From Gp6-AA40 sp035649395 (lineage in GTDB: Bacteria; Acidobacteriota; Vicinamibacteria; Vicinamibacterales; UBA2999), in assembly GCA_035649395.1 (NCBI GenBank), contig DASRJR010000471.1, forward strand, positions 1 to 6,191: a stretch of 6,191 bases of DNA, in the 5' to 3' direction. Within the stretch, counting starts at the first letter, position 1, and every line of letters begins with the position of its first letter. Of this stretch, positions 1 to 5,356 are shown piece by piece. The notes under the pieces were generated by a model. That model did no database searches, was not told the origin of the DNA, and worked only from the letters and a program-made list of their open reading frames with translations. A program made the translations under genes and the position numbers.

Positions 1-2
1 AC

Positions 3-53
3 GCCGCGGCAGGGGATGACGAGGCGGTCTTCATGAGCAAACGCCTCGTGTGA
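3..53 (+). CDS. Possible C-terminal end of a gene entering from the left (partial)
   Basis: One plus-strand frame is open from the window edge to a TGA at 51-53 and would end a protein in ...GDDEAVFMSKRLV. The stop would face the cytochrome c stop at 70, giving a convergent pair about 16 bp apart. Only 16 residues are visible, so no family can be named. An alternative is a minus-strand gene starting with ATG at 34-32 (MKTASSSPAAA...), with a GAGG about 9 bases upstream, running out of the window in the same direction as the cytochrome gene. The sequence cannot decide between these or exclude plain intergenic DNA. Confidence 0.25.
   Translation, partial: AAAGDDEAVFMSKRLV
19..49. repeat. 8-bp inverted repeat (stem-loop), possible weak terminator
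   Basis: ACGAGGCG at 19-26 is the exact reverse complement of CGCCTCGT at 42-49, with a 15-nt loop. It lies about 20 nt past the cytochrome c stop on the minus strand, where a terminator would be expected. No T-tract follows the stem in either direction, so a classical Rho-independent terminator is not supported. It may be fortuitous pairing inside the end of the neighbouring gene. Confidence 0.25.
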
Positions 54-69
54 GCACGGATCAGGCCCG

Positions 70-459
70 TCAGTTGGTCTTGCCGCGGCGGTCGATGATG
101 CCTTTCAGGAGGGGAATGCTGTCAGTCGACGGCGCCGCGACCGGAATCGAGCGGATGTAGGCGTAGACGTCCACGAGATCCTTCTCGGGCGGATCGACGA
201 ACTTCGGCATGCCTGCCGTCGCGGGTTTCCGCACGTACGCGATGAACGCCTCCTGCGTGCGGCTCATCGGCACGAGCCGTGGATTCCCGGTCTGACCGTC
301 GTAGCCGTGGCACGCGTAGCACTTGTAGGTCTTGTCGAACAACTCCTGCCCGCGCTTCGCGTCTCCGGTTGGAGGCGGCGGCACCTGCGTCTGTGCGTGC
401 GGCACCGCACCGCCGAACATGACAGCTACGACGAGGACCGAGATGGTGAGTCTGCTCAT
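70..459 (-). CDS. Exported monohaem cytochrome c (class I-like)
   Basis: A 129-residue periplasmic electron carrier. Residues 1-22 form a Sec signal peptide: MSRL, a hydrophobic core, then a likely cut after PHA and before QTQ. The haem-attachment motif is CYACH (C47, C50, H51). M84 in GMPKF is the likely second axial ligand, and DLVDVYAYIRSIP is the typical last helix of a small cytochrome c. M65 is a less likely ligand. The frame extends upstream to a TTG at 486, but that codon sits in a hairpin, has no Shine-Dalgarno and would put charged residues before the signal peptide. The ATG at 459 is therefore preferred, with only a weak GATGAG upstream. It follows the ThDP enzyme gene by 43 bp on the same strand, so co-transcription and translational dependence are likely. 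By family knowledge it should carry electrons from a periplasmic dehydrogenase or oxidoreductase to the respiratory chain. The partner is inferred, not shown. Confidence 0.88.
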   Translation of the reverse strand: MSRLTISVLVVAVMFGGAVPHAQTQVPPPPTGDAKRGQELFDKTYKCYACHGYDGQTGNPRLVPMSRTQEAFIAYVRKPATAGMPKFVDPPEKDLVDVYAYIRSIPVAAPSTDSIPLLKGIIDRRGKTN

Positions 460-477
460 TGCGATCGGCTCATCTTG

Positions 478-495
478 GTCCGGCAAAAGCCGGAC
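478..495 (-). other. Intercistronic stem-loop between ThDP enzyme and cytochrome c
   Basis: On the minus strand GTCCGGC-TTTT-GCCGGAC is a perfect 7-bp, GC-rich stem with a tetraloop. It starts 8 nt after the TAA of the ThDP enzyme and ends 19 nt before the cytochrome ATG. The following bases (CAAGATGAG) contain no T-run, so it is unlikely to be a full intrinsic terminator. It could protect the upstream message, act as a processing site, or set a lower level of cytochrome expression. It also covers the alternative TTG start at 486. Confidence 0.5.
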
Positions 496-502
496 ACTAC
501 GG

Positions 503-2434
503 TTATCTCGGCTGCGCGACGACGTCGATGAGCGCCGGCTCTCCGGCGCGGACCTTCGCGAGTGCGCGTTGGTACGCCGCAGCCAGGTCCCTCGGGTTGT
601 CGATCGGCCCCTCGCTGTACATTCCGTAGGCCTTTGCCATCTGCGAGTAGTTGATCGCCGGCTCGTTCAGCATGCTGCCGATATGAGCGTTCGCCATGCC
701 GCGGCCGCGGCTGCCGCACATGCGTTGAACGATCATCACCTCGGCGTGGTACGCGCGATTGTTGTGCACCACGAGCAGCAGCGGAATCTTGTGGTGGACA
801 GCCGTCCACAGCACACCGGGCTGGAAGTTCAGATCGCCGTCCCCGACGATGCCGATCGAGAGACGGCCCTGGCGCTTGTGGGCAAGCGCGGCGCCGACGG
901 ATCCCGGCGTGTCGTAGCCGATGCCGAAGCCGCCGTTGTCGCCGTTATAGCGATAGTGCTTGTCGAAGTTCATCAACCGGCGCTGCCAGTCGCCGGTGAA
1001 CTGGTGTCCCGAGACGATCGCCCAGTCGTCGTTCTTCACCTGCTCGCCCAGCTCGGCGATCATCCGCGGGATGCTGATCGGCGAGTTGCCCCAGCCGAAC
1101 GACGCGTTCTCGACGTAGCGCTTGTGCGCGTCCTTGTGCGCCGCTGCGATCTTCGTGCCGCGATCGGCCAGCGCGCGCTTGCGGTCGTCGGTCAGCAGCT
1201 TCTTCACCTCTTCGATCAGCGAGGGCAGCGTCGCTTCCGCATCGCCTGCGATCGCCAGGTCGACGTCCGCATAGCGTCCGTAGTCGTGAATGTTGCTGTG
1301 CTGGAACAGATGTTCCGCTGAAATGCTGATCGTCTTCCGGCCATTCGTGCGCGCCGTCCGCGCCAGCGCCGACATGTCGCTCATCTCGAGCCCGAGCGTC
1401 ACGTCCGCGCGATAGCCCGTGCCGCCATTGCCCCAGAGCGGGTGCCAGGAGGGAAAGTCCTGCCACGAACCGTACGTGCCGACGTCGACCGGCGCCTGCA
1501 GCGTTTGGGCGAGCTCAATCATCAGGTCCCAGCCTCGCGGCGTGCGGGCGAGCTTGCGTGGGAGCAGCAGCGGCGATTCGGCGGCGACGAGCAGCCGCGC
1601 GGCTTCACGCACGGCGTTCGAGTCGCCCTGCGGTGGCGACGTGCGCACGAGCTCCGGAATGCGCGGCCGTTCCTTGGCGTCGATGATCTCTTCCTGCAGG
1701 TCGGCATCGACGGATAACAACACGGGACCCATCGGCGGTGTAGTCGCGATCTGATACGCGCGCAACGTCGATTCGGCGAACCGTTCGAGATTCGTCGCCT
1801 CGTCGTCGAACTTCACGAAATCCCGGACGATCGACCCCATGTCCTGGGCGCTGTGCGGCAGGTTCACGATGCCGGTCGGATTGCGATGCAGGCCGACGAT
1901 GAGAAAGACCGGTACACGATCGGCCCACGCCTGAAACAGCGCCATCGATCCGTGGAGCATTCCGACGGTGCCGTGCACGCAGACGAGCATCGGCTTGCCG
2001 GCGGCTTTGGCGTAGCCATGCGCCATGGCGATCGCCGCTTCTTCGTGAAGCGCGGTCAGGATTTCGGGGGCACGGTTGCCCGAGTAGTTGATCAGCGATT
2101 CGTGCAGACCGGCGAACGCCGAGCCTGGATTGATGGCGACGTAGTCGAAGTCGAGTTTCTTCAGGACGTCGACCATGAAGTCCGACGCCGGCTGCCGGCC
2201 GTTCGGTACGGCGCCGGCCACCGGCGGAGTGGCGCCCGACTGCGCCAGCGCGTATGCCTGATCCTGCGCCACGGTGGGGACGACGACCGCTGGAGCGGGC
2301 GGGTCCACTGCGCTCGCTGGCGCGGCATCGGCCTCACGGCCGGTGACGATCATGCCGGCGGCACCGGCCGCGGCACCTTTGAAAAAGTCTCGACGACCGA
2401 CCGCTCCGTTCGGGCGCTCGTTGGAATCAGCCAC
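503..2434 (-). CDS. Tat-exported thiamine-diphosphate-dependent enzyme (acetolactate synthase/benzoylformate decarboxylase-like)
   Basis: A 643-residue member of the ThDP superfamily with the three-domain order of acetolactate synthase, benzoylformate decarboxylase and pyruvate oxidase. Residues 14-20 (RRDFFKG) followed by an Ala/Gly-rich stretch form a twin-arginine signal, with probable cleavage near ADAAPASA (about 35-42). The N-terminal pyrimidine-binding domain (about 80-245) has HEEAA with E131 as the ThDP-activating glutamate. A shortened central domain (about 272-410) follows. The C-terminal pyrophosphate-binding domain (about 450-640) has GGFGIGYDTPGSVGAALA-like packing near 501-518 and the GDG...NN motif (G531-D532-G533 to N558-N559). 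The GTG start is fixed by an AGGAGG six bases upstream. Substrate and reaction cannot be read from sequence, and FAD use is not evident. Most characterised relatives are cytoplasmic, so a Tat signal is unusual. It fits export of a protein folded with its cofactor. The downstream cytochrome c suggests a redox role (inference). Confidence 0.9.
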   Translation of the reverse strand: MADSNERPNGAVGRRDFFKGAAAGAAGMIVTGREADAAPASAVDPPAPAVVVPTVAQDQAYALAQSGATPPVAGAVPNGRQPASDFMVDVLKKLDFDYVAINPGSAFAGLHESLINYSGNRAPEILTALHEEAAIAMAHGYAKAAGKPMLVCVHGTVGMLHGSMALFQAWADRVPVFLIVGLHRNPTGIVNLPHSAQDMGSIVRDFVKFDDEATNLERFAESTLRAYQIATTPPMGPVLLSVDADLQEEIIDAKERPRIPELVRTSPPQGDSNAVREAARLLVAAESPLLLPRKLARTPRGWDLMIELAQTLQAPVDVGTYGSWQDFPSWHPLWGNGGTGYRADVTLGLEMSDMSALARTARTNGRKTISISAEHLFQHSNIHDYGRYADVDLAIAGDAEATLPSLIEEVKKLLTDDRKRALADRGTKIAAAHKDAHKRYVENASFGWGNSPISIPRMIAELGEQVKNDDWAIVSGHQFTGDWQRRLMNFDKHYRYNGDNGGFGIGYDTPGSVGAALAHKRQGRLSIGIVGDGDLNFQPGVLWTAVHHKIPLLLVVHNNRAYHAEVMIVQRMCGSRGRGMANAHIGSMLNEPAINYSQMAKAYGMYSEGPIDNPRDLAAAYQRALAKVRAGEPALIDVVAQPR

Positions 2435-2440
2435 GGATCC

Positions 2441-2446
2441 CCTCCT
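2441..2446 (-). promoter_or_regulatory. Shine-Dalgarno fixing a GTG start of the ThDP enzyme
   Basis: Read on the minus strand, AGGAGG is followed by six bases (GGATCC) and then GTG GCT GAT. This near-ideal site supports the non-ATG start at 2434 and the inclusion of the Tat motif in the protein. Confidence 0.8.
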
Positions 2447-2474
2447 CGCCGCTACATCATACGGCTCGGCAGCA

Positions 2475-2509
2475 GGAATCAGGAATCGGGAATCGGGAAT
2501 CAGGAATCA
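2475..2509. repeat. Five tandem heptamers GGAATC(A/G)
   Basis: Five perfect 7-bp units follow each other: GGAATCA, GGAATCG, GGAATCG, GGAATCA, GGAATCA. They lie 41 bp upstream of the ThDP enzyme start in the gap between it and the META-domain gene. A single inverted partner, CGATTCCCG at 2556-2564, exactly matches the reverse complement of 2487-2495. The array therefore has an inverted-repeat layout like the AT-rich array at the right end. The repeats could vary in number by replication slippage. A regulatory role on the downstream operon is possible but not shown. Confidence 0.85.
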
Positions 2510-2526
2510 GCGCCCGCGGTGGAGTC

Positions 2527-2563
2527 GGGATCGCCGAGGCGTGAGAAAGACTCGGCGATTCCC
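2527..2563 (-). terminator. Stem-loop after the META-domain gene, possible terminator
   Basis: TCGCCGAG (2531-2538) pairs exactly with CTCGGCGA (2551-2558) around a 12-nt loop. After a one-base bulge, GGGA (2527-2530) pairs with TCCC (2560-2563). On the minus strand it starts 17 nt past the META-domain stop, a usual terminator position. There is no T-tract, so termination efficiency is doubtful. The CGATTCCCG part of the stem can instead pair with the heptamer array, so two mutually exclusive folds exist. Confidence 0.4.
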
Positions 2564-2579
2564 GCTCCCCCGGCTGCGG

Positions 2580-2990
2580 TCAGTTGCGGAATCGGAGTGT
2601 CACGGCTCCTCGACGCAGCAGCAAATGCGACTCGCTGATCGAGATCGTGCTGTCGCCTTCGAGGGCTGCCGCGTAGTTGCCATCGAGCGATGCCAGGGTG
2701 CAGAAGTTCGTGGTGCAGTCGAGGTGCCCGATTTTGACCGTGTCGCCACTGAGCGTGTAAGTGGTCGTGCATCGATTGCAGTCGGCACGGACAGTAATGC
2801 CGCCGTTGTTGCCCAGGATCAACGTATACACCTCGGGATCGGGCACCTGGATGGTCGGGCTCCCGGCACGCTCGATCGCCTCGAGCTTCCACGTCACTTC
2901 CTTGATGTCGCTGGGGTTGAGCATGTTGTCGTCGCAGCCGGCGACGACGAGCGCCACGAGGAACGAGAGATAGAGCAGTTGTCTACGCAT
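2580..2990 (-). CDS. META-domain (DUF306/HslJ-like) lipoprotein
   Basis: A 136-residue envelope lipoprotein. Residues 1-18 are a type II signal peptide ending in the lipobox V16-A17-G18-C19. C19 would be lipidated. The mature part matches the META fold by pattern: W34 in VTWKLEAIE, YTLIL (55-59), G64 onward leading to the hallmark ADCN (69-72), then Y78, IG at 87-88, TTNFC (93-97), Y106 and a final LLLRRGAVTLRF. Family members such as HslJ are small beta proteins linked loosely to heat or antibiotic stress. No catalytic role is known to me. Cysteines 71, 74, 92 and 97 could form disulfides in the periplasm. Residue +2 is Asp, which in enterobacteria retains lipoproteins in the inner membrane. 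Whether that rule holds here is uncertain. The ATG is fixed by GAGGTGA just upstream. It is divergent from the DUF3500 gene and 145 bp ahead of the ThDP enzyme, from which a hairpin and heptamer array separate it. Confidence 0.82.
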   Translation of the reverse strand: MRRQLLYLSFLVALVVAGCDDNMLNPSDIKEVTWKLEAIERAGSPTIQVPDPEVYTLILGNNGGITVRADCNRCTTTYTLSGDTVKIGHLDCTTNFCTLASLDGNYAAALEGDSTISISESHLLLRRGAVTLRFRN

Positions 2991-2993
2991 CCG

Positions 2994-3000
2994 TCACCTC
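2994..3000 (-). promoter_or_regulatory. Shine-Dalgarno of the META-domain gene
   Basis: GAGGTGA on the minus strand, with three bases (CGG) before the ATG at 2990. A second GAGGT lies just upstream. This selects the start that includes the lipoprotein signal peptide. Confidence 0.7.
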
Positions 3001-3110
3001 ACCTCAGGTCATGTGGACCCCGCCTGGAGCGCTACCGTAGCAAGCGCTGCGCCAGCCGAGGTCACCCCACGTCAAACACGCTCAGCCGTGCTACCATCCA
3101 GCCACTTCTT

Positions 3111-3116
3111 GAGGTG
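3111..3116 (+). promoter_or_regulatory. Shine-Dalgarno of the DUF3500 gene
   Basis: GAGGTG lies just before the ATG at 3120, with five bases between the GAGG core and the start. It marks the true start within a frame that stays open far upstream. The upstream part runs antisense through the META gene and the intergenic gap. Confidence 0.7.
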
Positions 3117-3119
3117 TTT

Positions 3120-4154
3120 ATGAGCCGCTTTACATCGCCACGGATGCTGCTCGTTCTGGGTTTGCTCGTCGCCCTGTGCGGCGCGGCGATCGCACAACAG
3201 CGGTCCGCTCCATCGATGGCCACTGCAGCCACGAACTTCCTCGCGTCGCTGACGCCGGAGCAACGGCAGCGAGCGACGTTCGCCTTCGATTCCGGTGAAC
3301 GGATGCGATGGCATTTCGTGCCGCAGTTCGAGCGCAACGGACTGCAGATTCGAGAGATGACCGAGCCGCAGCGGAAGCTCGCGCACGAACTGCTCAAGAC
3401 CGGTTTGAGCGCGCGCGGCTACACCACATACACGCAGATCATGCAGCTCGAAAACATCCTGAAGGCAGTCGAGAAGGGTAGCGGTCCGACCAGGGATCCC
3501 GAGGGCTACCGGTTCTCCGTGTTCGGCACGCCAGCGGCCAAGGGAACGTGGGGCTGGCGCGTCGAGTTCCATCACGTGTCGCTGCACTTCGACGTCGTGA
3601 ATGGGACAGCGATCTCGAGCACGCCATCGTTTGCCGGGGCCAACCCCGCCGAAGTCAAAGACGGCCCGCAAAAGGGTCAACGGACGCTCGGAACGCTCGA
3701 GGACACGGCGCGTGCACTCGTCACGGCGCTCGACGAGTCTCAGCGCAAGACCGCCATCTTCACGAACGTCGCCTTGAACGACATCGTCACCGGCAACGAT
3801 CTCGACATCAAACCGCTGTCGCCCGATGGCATCAAGGGGTCGGCGATGACCGCCGCGCAGCGCGATCTGCTGATGAAGATCCTCGATGCCTACGCCGGAT
3901 TGATGGCGCCCGACATCGCCGCCGATCGAATGGCCAAGGTCAAGAAGGCAGGCATCGAGAATATCGGCTTCGCGTGGGCCGGATCGATCGAGCGCGGTCA
4001 GAAGCATTACTACCGCATGCAAGGGCCGACGTTCCTGATCGAGTTCGACAACACGCAGAACGATGGCAATCACGTGCACTCGGTCTGGCGTGACTTCAAC
4101 GGCGATTTCGGCCGAGATTTGCTGCGCGAGCACCTCAAATCGTCGACGCATTAG
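3120..4154 (+). CDS. Exported DUF3500 family protein
   Basis: A 344-residue protein of the DUF3500 family, function unknown. Residues 1-25 are a Sec signal peptide ending AIA before QQRS, so it should act outside the cytoplasm. Family-type blocks seen in order are FAFDSGERMRWHFVP (54-68), an LA..LL..GLSARGY stretch (87-101), an IMQLE helix (107-111), RDPEGY (125-130), FGTP (135-138), WGWRVEFHHVSLHF (144-157), an F-GANPAEV stretch (171-179), FAWAG (284-288), YYRMQGPTFLIEFDNTQ (297-313), NHVHSVWRDFNGDFG (317-331) and a final LLREH. The length suits the full family domain. The conserved His pair at 151-152 and H318/H320 near D310/D325 look like metal-site or catalytic candidates, but this is inference. 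It heads the plus-strand block. The alpha/beta hydrolase follows after an 89-bp gap occupied almost wholly by a palindromic element, and the ancestral gap was probably about 11 bp. Confidence 0.9.
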   Translation: MSRFTSPRMLLVLGLLVALCGAAIAQQRSAPSMATAATNFLASLTPEQRQRATFAFDSGERMRWHFVPQFERNGLQIREMTEPQRKLAHELLKTGLSARGYTTYTQIMQLENILKAVEKGSGPTRDPEGYRFSVFGTPAAKGTWGWRVEFHHVSLHFDVVNGTAISSTPSFAGANPAEVKDGPQKGQRTLGTLEDTARALVTALDESQRKTAIFTNVALNDIVTGNDLDIKPLSPDGIKGSAMTAAQRDLLMKILDAYAGLMAPDIAADRMAKVKKAGIENIGFAWAGSIERGQKHYYRMQGPTFLIEFDNTQNDGNHVHSVWRDFNGDFGRDLLREHLKSSTH

Positions 4155-4237
4155 AGCGCGGCGGGTCTGAAGACCCGCCCTCTACAACGCCACAAAGCGA
4201 ACGTCGTAGAGGCGGGTCTTTCAGACCCGCCGAGCGC
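4154..4237. mobile_element. REPIN/MITE-like inverted pair with 6-bp direct-repeat flanks
   Basis: Two 26-bp units lie in opposite orientation: unit 1 at 4160-4185 and unit 2 at 4206-4231, separated by a 20-nt spacer. Each unit is itself a hairpin. Unit 1 pairs GGCGGGTCT with AGACCCGCC around GA, followed by CTCTAC. Unit 2 is GTAGA, then GGCGGGTCT and AGACCCGCC around TTC. Read in the same direction the units are nearly identical. The whole 72-bp block is bordered exactly by GAGCGC at 4154-4159 and again at 4232-4237, which looks like a target-site duplication. The left copy begins at the last base of the DUF3500 stop TAG. The layout matches REPINs (paired REP palindromes moved by RAYT-type transposases) or a very small MITE. 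No transposase lies in the window, so mobility would be in trans. In RNA it would form strong stem-loops between the two genes. Confidence 0.75.
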
Positions 4238-4243
4238 CATCCT

Positions 4244-5356
4244 ATGAAACGACTCGCCGCTATCTTCCTCGTCTCGTTGTTCGCGGCGCCGCTCGCGGCC
4301 GACGACAGCGCGCGGCTGCTGACGATCGATCACTTCGTGCGCACGAAGTCGACCGCGCCGTCGATGGCAGGACAACCCTCGCAGCTCTATGTCCGCGAGC
4401 GCGTGATGGCGGGCATCGTCGCCCGAGGTACGGTCGTGCCCGATCGCGTCGTGGTGTTCGTGCACGGGGCCGGCACGCCTGCCGAGGTCGCGTTCGACGT
4501 CGAGCGCGACGACTACAGCTGGATGGCGTTCCTTGCGCGCGCCGGGTTCGACGTGTTCTCGGTCGACATGACCGGGTACGGCCGTTCGACGCGTCCCCCG
4601 GCGATGAGCGACCCGTGCAATCTCGCCCGCGATCGCCAGGCCGGGTTCACGCCGGCACCGTGCGTGCCGTCGTTTCCGTATGCGGCCACGACGATCGGAT
4701 CGGACTGGAACGACGTCGGCGCCGCGGTCGATTACGTCCGCGCGCTTCGTCGTGTCGAGCGCGTGAGTCTGGTGGCGTGGTCGCTCGGCGGCCCGCGCGC
4801 GGGCGGCTATGCGGCGCAGAATCCGCAGAAAGTGAATCGCCTGGTGCTGCTCGCGCCCGGCTATGCCCGGGACCGCGCGTCGGATCCGCCGAAGGCGCAG
4901 GCCGAGGGCGCCAGCTTCAACACCCAGTCGCGCGCCGAGTTCGACGCGAATTGGGATCGTCAGGTCGGGTGTCAGGGGCAGTACGAGCCTGCGGTCTCCG
5001 ACTCGGTCTGGTCGTCGATGCTCGAATCCGATCCCGTCGGCGCCACCTGGGGACCTGGAGTGCGGCGCGCGCCTCAGACGACAACGTGGGGATGGAACGC
5101 GCCGATGGTCGCCAGAACGATGACGCCCACGCTGATGGTGGCGGGCGTGCACGACAAGCAGGTGTCGCCGGATCGCGTTCGCGAGCTCTATGCGGACCTG
5201 GGCGCCAAGCAGAAGGTGTTCGTCGACCTCGGGTGCTCGTCGCACAACGCGATGTGGGAGCGCAATCACCTGCTACTGTTCCGCGCGTCGCTCGAGTGGC
5301 TCGAGAAAGGGACCGTCAACGGCGCGCAGGACGGCATGATTCGTCTCGGTTACTGA
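4244..5356 (+). CDS. Secreted alpha/beta hydrolase
   Basis: A 370-residue alpha/beta-hydrolase-fold enzyme. Residues 1-19 are a Sec signal peptide (MKRL, hydrophobic core, APLAAD). The oxyanion-hole region is VFVHGAG (71-77). A GFDVFSVDMTGYGRS strand-loop (101-115) follows. The nucleophile elbow is AWSLGG with S180, where the usual first Gly of GxSxG is Ala. The acid is D304 in AGVHDKQV, and H334 in CSSHNAMWE completes the triad. A cap-like insertion lies between about 206 and 285. Cysteines 125, 140, 243 and 331 could form disulfides, in keeping with export. The fold covers esterases, lipases, haloalkane dehalogenases and peptidases, and the substrate cannot be called. The ATG has only a weak upstream GAG. 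Its 5' context was probably altered by the inserted palindromic element. The TGA overlaps the nitroreductase ATG by one base, which indicates translational coupling. Confidence 0.9.
   Translation: MKRLAAIFLVSLFAAPLAADDSARLLTIDHFVRTKSTAPSMAGQPSQLYVRERVMAGIVARGTVVPDRVVVFVHGAGTPAEVAFDVERDDYSWMAFLARAGFDVFSVDMTGYGRSTRPPAMSDPCNLARDRQAGFTPAPCVPSFPYAATTIGSDWNDVGAAVDYVRALRRVERVSLVAWSLGGPRAGGYAAQNPQKVNRLVLLAPGYARDRASDPPKAQAEGASFNTQSRAEFDANWDRQVGCQGQYEPAVSDSVWSSMLESDPVGATWGPGVRRAPQTTTWGWNAPMVARTMTPTLMVAGVHDKQVSPDRVRELYADLGAKQKVFVDLGCSSHNAMWERNHLLLFRASLEWLEKGTVNGAQDGMIRLGY

Larger units (their letters stand above)
2991..3119. promoter_or_regulatory. Divergent intergenic region with an operator-like palindrome
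   Basis: This 129-bp gap must hold promoters for both the minus-strand META gene and the plus-strand DUF3500 gene. It contains GCTAC-C-GTAGC (3031-3041), a perfect 5-bp inverted repeat, overlapping two copies of the self-palindromic AGCGCT (3028-3033 and 3043-3048). The cluster could be an operator or a weak hairpin. A TTGACG on the minus strand (3075-3070) resembles a -35 box, but no fair -10 box lies 16-18 bases after it, so no promoter is called. Confidence 0.4.

Noticed and set aside
332..1321. Plus-strand 329-codon open frame antisense to the ThDP enzyme and cytochrome c
   Set aside because: It overlaps two clear genes, is rich in Arg/Val/Ala/Asp typical of antisense frames in GC-rich DNA, and has no domain or ribosome site.
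503..2434. Assigning the ThDP enzyme as IlvB (biosynthetic acetolactate synthase)
   Set aside because: The Tat signal, absence of a neighbouring small subunit gene and cytochrome c context argue against branched-chain amino-acid biosynthesis, so no symbol is given.
2475..2564. CRISPR array
   Set aside because: Units are only 7 bp, in direct tandem with no spacers, and no cas genes are present.
3041..3075. Sigma-70 promoter on the minus strand with TTGACG as -35
   Set aside because: No acceptable -10 hexamer lies 16-18 bases downstream. The sequence there is GC-rich (GCGCAG).
2274..3119. Upstream extension of the DUF3500 frame by 282 codons
   Set aside because: The extension runs antisense through the META-domain gene and repeats. 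The signal peptide and Shine-Dalgarno place the start at 3120.
3072..5269. Long minus-strand frames opposite DUF3500 and the hydrolase (3072-4151, 4151-5269)
   Set aside because: They are His/Arg-rich shadow translations without family motifs, while the plus-strand genes show full conserved domains and signal peptides.
4615..5355. Upstream extension of the nitroreductase frame inside the hydrolase
   Set aside because: It is Arg/Ala/Gly-rich out-of-frame translation of the hydrolase. The family begins right at the ATG at 5356 with MFRKGSTARTSDY.
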